Origin: Trichomonas tenax
Taxonomy: Eukaryota > Parabasalia > Trichomonadida > Trichomonadidae
Assembly: GCA_023091735.1 (NCBI GenBank)
Contig: JALKBU010000063.1
Span: 33,598-97,597, forward strand
DNA: 64,000 nucleotides
Direction: 5' to 3'
The position numbers and the translations under genes were made by a program. Under the pieces are notes generated by a model that was given only the letters and a program-made list of their open reading frames with translations, was not told where the DNA came from and searched no databases. Below, in pieces: positions 28,932-40,300 of the stretch; within the stretch, counting starts at the first letter, position 1; each line of letters begins with the position of its first letter.

Positions 28932-31637
28932 TTACGCCTTCTTATCTGGCTCGCACTCGAGAGACTTGTTGAGAAGGTAGGCTTCATCGACAGGTTCTTC
29001 TGTAGCGAGATCAGCAACCATCTTTTCGAGTTCTGGATCGATTGTGAAGTTGCAGCCAGTACCCCAATCCTTCTTCAAGTATGATGCAGCAGCCCAATAA
29101 GCTCTGTGCATTGTGATGTTGAGAAGTTCGTAATCACCTTCGTTTCTGGATCTTGGGTTACCATCCTTAATGAATGTCATATCTGTCTGCCATGGACCCA
29201 TGAAAGGAAGAACCTTGACTGGATCGGACTGTGCGATTGCAGTCTTGTAGTTCTTGAATTTACGAAGTGGAGAACAGTATGATGAAAGGGATGAGTGAAG
29301 TTCCTTGATTGTCTTGTTGTTCTGGCCTGGGACTTGGATCTTCTCAAGCTTCTCCCAAGCGGCTGTAAGTCTGTTAACTGGTGGAGCTGTAAGGGCAGCA
29401 TCGATGATGAAGAGGCCGTGGTAGTTGTTGATTTCCTTGCAATGGTACATGATAAGGACCCACTGTGCGATGATTGTTGCGCACTCATCTGGATTATCCT
29501 TAACAAAGTTGACGATTGTGTACTGGATGTACTGTGAGATCTTGTTGAAGCGCTGTGAAAGTGTAACGACGTTTGGAGAGATCTGCATGGCGTTTGTCTT
29601 GTTGGACCAACCGCAAGCGACGAATTCCTTGTAGTTGATGGCGTTGAAGAGCTTGAGATCGACATACATGATGTGGCAAGCAACCTGTCTAGCGGCAGCA
29701 TAGAATGGAATTGTGTTCTTAAGGCCCTCGCTCTTAACGCTGTCGAGATATTCGGCTTTGATCATGATCTTCTCGTTTGTAATCTGTGCAAGTGGTAGAG
29801 ATGTGCGGAGTGGGTTAAGCTGGAGTTGAGATTCGATGTGCTTAACTGTCTCTTCTGAGCTGAAGAAGTCCTTGATTAAGGAAAGAAGTGTCTTCCACTG
29901 GTTGTTCTCATCTAAGAAGTCTTCTGGGAACATATCAACCCATTTATAAACGTAGTTGTTGATCTTAGCGGCAGCATCGAATGGCTGGATGATTGGGAGA
30001 TCCTTCTGAACTGGAGCACCGTTCTGGCAAGCAAGGAAGATCTTGACGAAGATGTCGTTGACTTCCTGTGGTGTCTTTCTGGCGTTGTGCCATGAGAAGA
30101 TGTGGAGGGCTGTGAAGTTTGGCTCGAGGTTCTCTGGAAGGAAGAGAAGCATTGTGAAGAAGAAGAGTGTTGCCCATTCGGCGACGACACGGTTTGGATC
30201 CTTGGAATACTGGACAGCTTCGACCTTGTAGTTGCGAAGTTCTGGGTTGTTGAAGGCTTCATCGATGTTTTCTTTGACTTCGACAATCATCTTCTTACGA
30301 AGTTCGTTGAAGAGTGTACGAAGTTCTGTGGAATGGTCTGTGCTGCCCTGAGAACCTGTGGTGATCATCTGGTTGATGTTGTTGAGCTGTGTGCACATGA
30401 GCTTGTAAAAGAGATCCTGGCATTCCTTAATCTTTGTTGGATATTGGATGTTCTGCTGGGATGTTGTGAATATTTCCTTGGCCTGCTCACTGGCTGCTTG
30501 AAGAATCTTGAAGTTCTGGTTCTCCTGCTCTGTTAAGCTCTTCATTTCATCGTTCTGTTTCTTGATTTCGATATATGTGTTGAATTTCTCGATGTTTTCC
30601 TTTGTGGAGGACTTCTCGATCTTGAAGCGCTCGTTATTGATTGCTTCGATTTCATGCCTCATCTGCTCTAATTCTGACTTCTTCTTGTCACGCTGTTCGT
30701 TGATTAACTTGAGGTTTGCTTCTTCCTTCTTGTAGTTCTCTTCTTCATTCTGATACTGGTTACGAAGTGAGTCACAGAAGTTCTGGCTCTTCTGGGCTTC
30801 TGTGTAAAGCTTAAGGAGCTCCTCATACTTCTCCTTATAGTCGTTGAAAGCCTGCTGGAAGATGGAGTGAAGAGTCTTGTTCTGGCTCTGCAATTTATCG
30901 AGCTGACAAGATTGCTTGAAAACTTCGGAGTACTGCTGAAGACGGGTCTGCAATCCCTGGATTGTCTGATCGATGTATGCGGCGTACTGTGCGAACTGTG
31001 AGTCGGCTTCTGGTGCCTTGAGATTTTGCATTCTGTATTGAATTTGATAGATAATCTTGTCGTATTGGGCGGCAAGAAGCTCAAGATCATCTCTATTAGA
31101 GATGTTGATTCTTGTATCTTTGCTAATTTCAACCAAATCGCGTGCATATTTCTCTTTAGCCTCGTTCATCTTCTTTAAGATTTCCTTCTCCTTCTTAACC
31201 TGTTCGAGAAGCTGACTTTCACGATCGGCTTCGGTTTCTTTTGCCCACTGACGAGCTTCGTAAAGACGCGCCTGAACTTCACCTTCTCTATCTTCCAAGA
31301 ACTTCTTGACTTCTTCGAGGGCTTCGATAGATTTTTCGATATTCTCACGGCGTGTGTAAACTGTTCTTGCAGCTCTAATTGTCTGAATAAGATTGTTAAT
31401 CGGTGAATGAGTTTGCTGAGACTGCTGAGTCTTCTGCATCGAGGATGTAATGGCCTTCTTGACCTTAGAGGCCTCCTCGTTGAGCAGCTTTAACTCACGA
31501 TTTAACGAAATAATTCTCACGGACTCAGGATTAAGCTGAGATTGGATTTCCTGCAGCTCTATCTCCTTCGCCTTGATGTACTCGGCGCACTGCTGGCAGG
31601 TCATCCTGTACTGAAGGATGTAGTTCGCGTTATCCAT
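28932..31637 (-). CDS. Ras guanine-nucleotide exchange factor with long N-terminal coiled coil
   Basis: 901 residues. The first 430 are almost continuous coiled coil, rich in Glu, Lys and Gln. A RasGEF-N-like helical region follows at about 480-600. The CDC25 domain is at about 600-830: ARQVACHIMYVDLKLFNAIN, SPNVVTLSQRFNKIS, HCKEINNYHGLFIIDAALTA, NRLTAAWEKL, FKNYKTAI, LPFMGPWQTDMTFIKDGNP. These phrases are diagnostic for the catalytic domain that opens Ras-family GTPases. Pairing it with so long an N-terminal coil suggests cytoskeletal anchoring or dimerisation (inference). TTTACATGTCA-type motifs are at 31784-31794 and 31830-31840, about 150-200 bp upstream. Confidence 0.88.
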   Translation of the reverse strand: MDNANYILQYRMTCQQCAEYIKAKEIELQEIQSQLNPESVRIISLNRELKLLNEEASKVKKAITSSMQKTQQSQQTHSPINNLIQTIRAARTVYTRRENIEKSIEALEEVKKFLEDREGEVQARLYEARQWAKETEADRESQLLEQVKKEKEILKKMNEAKEKYARDLVEISKDTRINISNRDDLELLAAQYDKIIYQIQYRMQNLKAPEADSQFAQYAAYIDQTIQGLQTRLQQYSEVFKQSCQLDKLQSQNKTLHSIFQQAFNDYKEKYEELLKLYTEAQKSQNFCDSLRNQYQNEEENYKKEEANLKLINEQRDKKKSELEQMRHEIEAINNERFKIEKSSTKENIEKFNTYIEIKKQNDEMKSLTEQENQNFKILQAASEQAKEIFTTSQQNIQYPTKIKECQDLFYKLMCTQLNNINQMITTGSQGSTDHSTELRTLFNELRKKMIVEVKENIDEAFNNPELRNYKVEAVQYSKDPNRVVAEWATLFFFTMLLFLPENLEPNFTALHIFSWHNARKTPQEVNDIFVKIFLACQNGAPVQKDLPIIQPFDAAAKINNYVYKWVDMFPEDFLDENNQWKTLLSLIKDFFSSEETVKHIESQLQLNPLRTSLPLAQITNEKIMIKAEYLDSVKSEGLKNTIPFYAAARQVACHIMYVDLKLFNAINYKEFVACGWSNKTNAMQISPNVVTLSQRFNKISQYIQYTIVNFVKDNPDECATIIAQWVLIMYHCKEINNYHGLFIIDAALTAPPVNRLTAAWEKLEKIQVPGQNNKTIKELHSSLSSYCSPLRKFKNYKTAIAQSDPVKVLPFMGPWQTDMTFIKDGNPRSRNEGDYELLNITMHRAYWAAASYLKKDWGTGCNFTIDPELEKMVADLATEEPVDEAYLLNKSLECEPDKKA

Positions 31638-32290
31638 TAATTATCAAAGTTTTTGCTAAAATTGACAAATGAAGTGATTCAAAAAACTAAATTATTTCGC
31701 GATATTTGGATACTACATACTATGTACAATCAATATTTCATGGAATTTTGATGGTGAATATTGACTTTTGACATTCCCTTAATTTTACATGTCAAAATGG
31801 TGGTTAATATCATTTTTGACATCCTAGTTTTTACATGGCAAATAAAACATCGCTTTCTGCAATTTCATGATCAAATCGTGAAATTCATCGGCAACATTAT
31901 GTTTCAAATGGGGCATACTCTCATTGTGTCTCATTCTTTCCTATGAATGATGTGCGAAAATGATATCAATGCAATTTTTTTTTATTTTCATGTGTATCAG
32001 ATTATATATTGTTGTAAAACCTAACAAAAATCTTTAAAGGGGTTTAAAATATCAATAAGATTGTGATGGGAAAAAACTGAATTCGATGCAGCCTAGAAGA
32101 AATATTGCTTATGTTTTTCGATGAAGTTTTTTTTTGTCATGCATTGACCATCTATAAAAATATTAATTATAGCCGATATTTTTCTCATACATGGCATTCT
32201 ATGGTTGTCATGATGATGATAAGCATATAACTAATGAGAAAAATAATGAGCATATAAATAAAATTGGTTAAAACAAATACAACATATTTA
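31638..32290. other. Intergenic with upstream motifs of the RasGEF gene
   Basis: Two copies of the - strand motif (TTTACATGTCA at 31784-31794 and TTTACATGGCA at 31830-31840). The rest is AT-rich with no supported ORF. Confidence 0.5.
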
Positions 32291-33697
32291 TTATAAAAAC
32301 TCTTCAGAAAACAAAGACGGGAATCTTGACATAACAGCGGCAGTTGCTTGAACATGATCACCACGAACGGTATTATCGGATGTGTCGGAAAATCCGGCAC
32401 CAAGAGCGAAAGTAGGAGGAAGAACACCTTCGCTTGCCTCTACCCACTCGAAACCATTTGGTGTCTGTTCTCTAACAGGATAACCTGTGACATTATCTGG
32501 CTCTGACCTCTCTCGGAAGAAAGGATGAACTCTAAGCTCTTCTGTGTCTGTTGTAACTGCTGCCCAAGGTGAAACAACCCTTCTGTATGCTTCTGTTGCG
32601 GCAAGAATTGCTCTGGTTTCTCTTGGAGTCTTCCAACTTGGAACATTGTCCAATGGAGTTACAGCAACACTTGTTTTTTCGTCATCCTTATCAGCGACTG
32701 ATGAAAGCGATTTAACCTCTTTCAAGGCATCTTCCCATGTCTCATCTAAGCCGAGTAACCTCTTTATTAACACGGGTTCATCATCTGATTTAGGGGATTT
32801 GCTGCCAATATCATCGAAGTCGTCATGTTTTGGTTTCTCAGGAGACTTCGATTTGCGATATTTAGTTGGTGTGTGGTGAATGTTTATGCTTCCTTGTCCA
32901 ATGATTGGGTCTGAGTTATCACTCATTGGGATTGCTTCGAGTTCTTGTTCGATTATTTTTTCTAGCTCCATTTTTGTAGCTTTGTCGGCACTAAATGCGA
33001 GAGCAATCTTGGAATGTCCCTTCTGTCCAATAGAAAATCCAAGTGGTCCTTGTTTTGTGTCACCTGTTGGTTCACAAATAATAATGCAATCTGGTAAAAG
33101 TTTCGTTTTTTCAAAAACATGGTATGGCATATGGTAATTGACAGCTGCTGAGCAGATTACAATAACACCATTGAGAGATCCGTCGTCCATCGTCTCTAGC
33201 AAAATTTTTGAAGTCATTAACTGTGTAATGAATCCCTGCATGTCCTTCTGGGATCCGCTGTCATATTTCTTGATAGATGAATTCATGAAAATGACTTTTC
33301 TCTGATTAAATGGAATCGGATCCATTGGATTTGTAACCATCCATGTTAAATTCAGATTTTTGTCATACTTTACATCTGTTTCACTGAGGACTGCGCGATT
33401 TTCGATAATTTTCTGTCTCAAATAGTCCATAAACTTTTTTTGGATATCAGGAGGAGTTTCTTCGAACGAATGTGGAAAATTAATGATATCGTCGAGAATT
33501 GACATTGAATATTCTTGGTATTGTTGAGATATTGTTGCTATTTGATTATCTAAATATGTTAATTTCTCTATTTTTTGGATTATTCCATGATCAATGTGCT
33601 CATTCTCTTCCAGATATCTGCAAATTTGGTCGTAAAGAGCTTTCCCGCCAGCTATAAAGCAAGCAAAGAGAATACTCTTCGCATCAAATTTATCCAT
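32291..33697 (-). CDS. M20-family metallopeptidase homologue, catalytic residues apparently lost
   Basis: 468 residues. The layout follows M20 hydrolases of the YgeY/DapE kind: a helical start, then KVIFMNSSIKKYDSGSQKDM where active enzymes have a GRGxxDMKGG segment, then PDCIIICEPTGD (the EPT motif, 208-211), GFSIGQKGHSKIALAF, a GQGSINIHHT strand, and a C-terminal FALGAGFSDTSDNTVRGDHV in place of GFGPGxxxxAHxxDE. D152 and E209 are kept. The HxD pair, the EE general base (here SAAVNY) and the final metal-binding His are not recognisable. So it is probably an inactive relative with a structural or binding role. The true start is ATG 33697; the open frame begins with TTG at 33718. A Lys/Ser/Asp-rich insert lies at about 285-320. 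Confidence 0.65.
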   Translation of the reverse strand: MDKFDAKSILFACFIAGGKALYDQICRYLEENEHIDHGIIQKIEKLTYLDNQIATISQQYQEYSMSILDDIINFPHSFEETPPDIQKKFMDYLRQKIIENRAVLSETDVKYDKNLNLTWMVTNPMDPIPFNQRKVIFMNSSIKKYDSGSQKDMQGFITQLMTSKILLETMDDGSLNGVIVICSAAVNYHMPYHVFEKTKLLPDCIIICEPTGDTKQGPLGFSIGQKGHSKIALAFSADKATKMELEKIIEQELEAIPMSDNSDPIIGQGSINIHHTPTKYRKSKSPEKPKHDDFDDIGSKSPKSDDEPVLIKRLLGLDETWEDALKEVKSLSSVADKDDEKTSVAVTPLDNVPSWKTPRETRAILAATEAYRRVVSPWAAVTTDTEELRVHPFFRERSEPDNVTGYPVREQTPNGFEWVEASEGVLPPTFALGAGFSDTSDNTVRGDHVQATAAVMSRFPSLFSEEFL

Positions 33698-34338
33698 AAA
33701 ATTATAAAAAGGTGCCAAATTTTAGAAAGTGACAAATTGATAAACGTGCCATTACAATTTTCCTTACATAATAAATAAGGTTAATTGATTTTACCATGAT
33801 ATTCCACATCTAAGCCATAAAGCAACCACAAGTTTATGAAAATTTAGAAAATTACATCATATCTTTATACATTATTTCATTTTCAACTACTATAACCATA
33901 ACACATAGAGAACCGAGACCTGTGTTAATTTAAAATTTGGCTTTATAAGAACCAACTATAAAAAAAATAAAGAAAAACACCAATAATCTTTCGATCATGA
34001 AAAAATAATTACATGCATCTGCTGGCAAACCTATTTTTAGACATAAAGAATTATTTCATTTTTCAAAAAGATAAAATTTAATTGAAAAACTTTTAAAATT
34101 GCAAAAACATTCTGCTTTTATATCTAAAAAGAAAATTTTTAAGAACAAATTTAATTTGATAAATAAAGTTGGCTTAACATTTATCAACTAAGAATATCAT
34201 AAAAATTAGATTTTAAGTAAAAAACGAAATTTTCTCGGTTAATCACCAATTTTTGTTTGAAAATTCGAATCTATAGATCACAGTATATCTAAAGAAGACA
34301 TGTTCAATATATAATAAAAATATAAAAATTTAGTTTGA
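33698..34338. other. Divergent intergenic region, 641 bp
   Basis: AT-rich leader DNA between the M20-like gene (-) and the dynein gene (+). No ORF or RNA gene is seen, and no copy of the TGACATGTAAA motif. Confidence 0.5.
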
Positions 34339-37300
34339 ATGTCTTTGCTTTTACCTCAGGAACTAATTGAATATTTAGCTCCTACGGTATCACAGCTTTT
34401 TAAAATCGATAAGGCACAGGTTGTCAATGAATTGAAGGAATATACTTCAGTTTTCGACAAATTTGTGACGAATAATTCGGAGCAATACATTTTCATACAA
34501 CAATCGTACCATCTTGTGGTTCTAAACGCTCTGGAAAATACAGGAAGCAGTGTTTTGTTTTGCCATAAGAATTCAGAGAAATTATACAAATCAAAATTCC
34601 TTTCTAATTTAACAATCCTTCCTCTACCATCAGATTCGATATTACCTATCATGCAGAGTCTTGTTGGTCGTCTATTTTTACCACTTCTCCAAAATAAAAC
34701 AAAAGAAGAAGATAATTTACAGGCAGACTTGTATAATAACCTCTCAATTAGCAATATTTCGATGAACAGATGTCTAAGCAATACAAGATTCCCAGAACCA
34801 ATACTCGATATCGATGAAAAATTTTATAATATCAATGACATTAATCAATTAACACCAGAACAAGAATCTCAAATACTGACATCCATCGAAAATTGGAAAG
34901 TTTCAGTTGATTCAATTATATTAGACCGTCAAAATCCACCAAATTTCGAGAATTTTCAAGATGAAATAGCTTTTTGGCCGCTTATTTCATCGCGAATCAA
35001 GAAGGTTATGGAACAAGAACAGAAAATATCACCAAGATTACTTGATATAATCAAAAGCCATCGAAAACAATTTCCAGATTATTTACGTAAACTAAAAAAC
35101 GAGTCAGATCGTCTAGATAAAGTTCTTAATCCATTTTCACAGATTTTAGCAGAATTTGACTTAACAATGTTCGATAATGTTGCAGATATTAAGCAATTAA
35201 CAGAAATTATTGTAATTTCTACGAGTTTCCTTTCAGAAACTATATTCTGCGAGAGGTCATTTGATTTCAGATGTTTGCCATTGTTTAAATTACTCAATAA
35301 AGAAATACTCAAAATATTACTCAATCTCATCTCAAAGTCAGATATATTGAGGAAATCGCCAGATGATTTTGAGCTCATTGCAATGGAAACACAAAATATC
35401 ATCGAAGTTTGGACAGAGCAAAATAATTCAATCATTGAAGTTCTCAATACATCTGATTACAAGCACGAACTCATAGTTGAACGCAGAGATATAGAAAAGA
35501 AAGGGGAGAATATTATCAGTTTTATGAAGCAACTTAAAGAATCAAAAGATAATTATCATGATTTCATCAAAGCATTAAACAAACATCCTGAAGTTGCAAC
35601 AAATGAAATGAAACTCAGATTGCAGTCAGCTTTCGAACAATTAAGCGACAACATCACTTTCGAAATTTCAAAAGAAGGAATTCAAAAGAGAAACACAGTG
35701 ATTTATGAATACAATCAAGCTATTGAATCAGTTGAAACAGAAATCGCTCAACTCATTTCAACAATGATCTCCAATATCAAAGATTTACTCGGAATGCAAG
35801 AAATTTTCCAGAAATACAGAGAAATGGTTACCAGACCAACAATTCAATCATATTTAATCAAGAATCAACACGATTTTGTATCTCTTATCGAAGGCCAAAT
35901 CGATCTTCTTAAGAAAGATTTCGAGAATTTCACGAAGCAAAACATTTACACATATTTGTTCCAGAAAGGAACATCAACAGATGGTGTTCGCTTAATCATT
36001 ATTAAGAGAATAGAAACACGCTTAAACAGGTTCAAACAGATGCTTGTTGACGTTGTTGGAACAAATTGGGAAAATGCAAACATTTGTCAAAATTTGGCGA
36101 CAAGTGTTCATGAAATTGAAAATAAAATCAAAAACGAAAATGAATCATCAAAGTTAGAAGAGATGTTCCACAGCAAGCCAGATACAATCGGGCAATCTAT
36201 TTTCGCAATCGAGAAGCGTAATGGAAAGCCATCATTGACAGTTAAGTACTCACAGAAAGTTGCTAATACAATCAATACATATAGAACAGCGAAGCAGCTT
36301 GGTCTTCCATTTGATCAGCATGCAGTTGAGAACATCGAAATATTGATTCGCAGCCATAACAGATACATCCAATTAAACGAAGCAATCATAATGTGGAATT
36401 CAATCATTGATTTTATTGATAAAGATACAATTAAATTCGCCACTGAATACTTATCAGAAATCTATGGTTATATCAAAACAGGATGGAAGAAACAGTGGGA
36501 TTCACCAAATTTGGATGATTACATCAAAGAATTTGCTCAGTCAATCGTTGTTTTTAAGACAAATCTTGCGAAGTTCAGGAAAATCAATGAAATGATTTAC
36601 TCATATGTTAAAAAGATCGGACAATCTGATGATTCTCAGCAGATCATGGAATATCTTGGTGAAATCCTTGAATTAGTCGATAAGTTATTTACAAGCACCA
36701 AATTCAAGAACAAAGAATTATATTGCGAACAACTTAATCTGCAAATTGCGGAGCATCTCAAAGTTAAGATCGATAAAATGTTTACATTCTGGGACGAAAA
36801 GCTTGCAACAAATCAACCAATCGGTAACAATGAAGTTATTGTTATCAAGCTTTCACTTTCAACATCCAATCAAATTGTTTTCTCACCACATTATGATCAA
36901 ATCCATCCAATGTTAAATCGTATTTTCACTGAGAATATTAACAATTATCTTCCACAATTGGAGTTCTTACAGTTCCAAGATCTCATTGAAGCAAAGGAAG
37001 TTGATCATATGTATGAACATTTCGAGAAAGTTTCTACAAAAGTTGCAAAGTGTGTCAACAATTGGCATAACTATCAATTCTTTTTCTCAAATGAACCATC
37101 CGTTATTAACTACGAGAATTCTATTGCAAACTGGACATCATTCCTTGAAATTTTAGTCAATGTTTTTCAGCAGGTCAAAAACATGTCTCCTAAGGACCAT
37201 TTCGGATGTGTTATGGTTGATGCAACAAAGCTGCATCCTGAGATATTGTCAAGACTTACATTATGGCACAAGGAAATCGCGAAAAACTTAAGAAAATATG

Positions 37301-40300
37301 CAGAAGAAATCATCAAAGATATTTCGAACGAAATCAAGAATTCCAGACATATTATCGAGAATGCAAGTACATCCAATGCTCGTGAAATCGCACAATTCTT
37401 GAAGAACTTCAGAAACGCCAGTAAGCATGTTGGAGAATGGGAAGCATTAATTCCTTATCTCGATGAAACAGTCAAGTACTGCAGAATTAAAGATTATCAA
37501 GCATTCAAAGAAAACTTCCTCGATTTCACATCTCTGTTCAATAAGCGCAAGAATGAGATTGATACAAACAAGCAAGCAATCTGTTCAACAGTTGATGCTG
37601 AAACAGATACAATGGTTAACAATGTTAAACTTCTTCAGATGCAATGGGACAAAGTCAGACCTATCAAAGGTTCACTTGTTCCTGAAAAAGCTCTTAAAGG
37701 ACTTTCTCAATTCGAAACAGCTTTCTCAAAGATGAAGAATGCATGGGAAGAGTTATCTGCAGCTCGTGAATCTATTGGATTGCAAGTTGTGGTTCCTCTT
37801 GAACTCGATGGAATGATTGGAGATCTTAAAGAAATCAGGAATGTTTGGAACAACCTTGCAACAATTTACGGCAAACTTAATTCTTTATTTGCAGTTCCAT
37901 TTTCGACATTCGTTCCACAAGAGTTTAGAGCGAAGATTGTTGGCTTATCAGAGAAGCTACAGGCAATGGAGCAAAACATCAAGAACTACGAACCATGGGA
38001 ATATTATGCAAATAATCTCAAGAAGATTTTAAAGGTATATCCTACATTGGAAGGCCTTAAATCACCAGCGATCATCACGAGACATTGGGCATTAATGAGC
38101 ATGAAGTTCAATAAGACAATTAACATCGAAAAAGTAACAGTTCAGGAAATTTATGATTTGGATCTTGAAGCTAATGCTGATTTCATTGCTGAAATTATGA
38201 GAAATGCACAGGGAGAGTTTTCACTCCATCAATATCTCGAAAAGCTCAACACGTCTTGGAATCAACTCGAGTTCGAATTCACAAATTATGGCGAGAACTA
38301 TCAGTTAATCAAAAGCTGGGATGTCATTATGTCGAACATTTCTGACCATCTTAATTTCCTTGGAACAATGCAAACATCACCTTTCTTCAATGTCTTCAGA
38401 GAGCAGGCGACATCATGGACATTACGCCTCAATCAGCTCCAAGTTTTACTCGATGAGTGGCTTGATGTACAAAGAAGATTTATGTATCTTGAGGGCGTTT
38501 TCAACAGTTCCGACATTCGTTCAATTCTCGCAAAGGCAACACAGTCATTCAAGAGAAACGAAAAGGAATTCATTAAGTTAACAAAGCAAGCAGTTCAGCT
38601 CAAAGTTGTCATCCAAATCCTTACAATTCCAAATATTGATGTTACTTTAACAACATTAAATGACAACTTCATCCAACTCCAGAAAGAATTATCCGATTAT
38701 CTTGAAAAGCAGAGAACGTTCTTCCCAAGATTTTTCTTCATTGGTGACGAAGACTTGCTTGAGATCATTGGCAAGTCGTCGCAAATCACAGAGATTCAAA
38801 AGCACTTCGGAAAGATGTTCGAAGGTCTTTCAGGTGTTACATGTGAAAACAACATGATTACGCAAATTTGCTGCAGCGAAGGTGAAAAGGTTGATCTTAG
38901 AACTCACGTTAATATCGATGGTGCAGTTTATAAGATGTTACTTGATCTTGAAGGCGAAATGCGCAATTCTCTTCGTGAACAATTATTCGAATCAATTGAA
39001 TTGTTCACAAACATTTGGCAAAACATGTCACTGGAAGCTCTAAAGCAATTCATTGAAGCTCATCCTGCACAAATTGTTCTTCTTTCATTCTGCATCATTA
39101 CAACAATGATCTCCGAACAAAGAATCGCTCAAAATGAAGTTTCTAAAGCAACAGATGAAGTAATGAAGTTCATTGGATTGCTATCACAGTTAGTGTTTAC
39201 TGATCTTTCACCGATTGCTCGCCATACAGTTCAACAGCTTATTACAGAAGCAGTTCATCAAAGAAACTTGTCTCGTCATTTAAGCGAAGTCAACAATGTT
39301 GTTGATTTCCAGTGGACAAGATATCTCAGGTTCTACATCAATAACGAAAAGAGAACAGTTGAAGCGAGAATTGGTGATGCATCATTCTTATACGGTTTCG
39401 AGTATCTCGGCTTGTGTCCATTCTTAGTTAGAACACCACTGACTGATAAAGTTTATTTGACACTTGCTCAAGCACTTCATGCCAAGCTCGGTGGTTCTCC
39501 ATTCGGTCCAGCAGGTACTGGCAAGACAGAAACAGTCAAGAACATGGGCCACCATCTCGGTAGGCACGTCTTGGTCTTCAACTGTGATGAAACATTCGAC
39601 TTCAAGGCAATGGGAAGAATCTTCGTTGGTTTGTGCCACTGCGGCTCATGGGGTTGCTTCGATGAATTCAACAGACTTGATGAACAGATGCTTTCTGCTG
39701 TTTCACAGCAGATCCAAACAATTCAGGTTGGTTTGAAGTCTGGTCTTCAATCAATCGAAATCCTTGGCAAGACTGCACCACTTCAAGAAAATGTTGGCAT
39801 CTTCATCACAATGAACCCAGGCTATGCAGGACGTGTTGAATTGCCAGATAACTTGAAGCAGTTGTTCAGAACAATGACTATGAACAAACCAGATACAGAA
39901 TTAATCACTGAAGTTCTTTTGTTCTCACAAGGATTCTCAACTGCAGAAAGTTTGGCACCAAAGTTTGTCACTTTGTTCTCAATGGCAAAGGAGGCTCTCA
40001 CAAATCAGACGCACTACGATTTCGGTCTTCGTGCGATGAAGTATGTTCTCGCTAATGCCGGGCATCTTATTCACATTAATAATGCAAACAGCAACACAAA
40101 TGTTGCACCAGAAGTCGAATCAAAGCTTCTCATTTCATCAATCGTTAACACATTGTTCCCGAAGTTGCTTGCAAGCGATCTCGTCAAGCTCAAGCAGCTT
40201 ATCAATGATGTCTTCCCAGGAATCACTCCAGAAGATATCAATCAAGATGAATTAATGAATGCGCTCAAAGAGGAAGCAGAAAAGATGGGCTGGATTGCTT

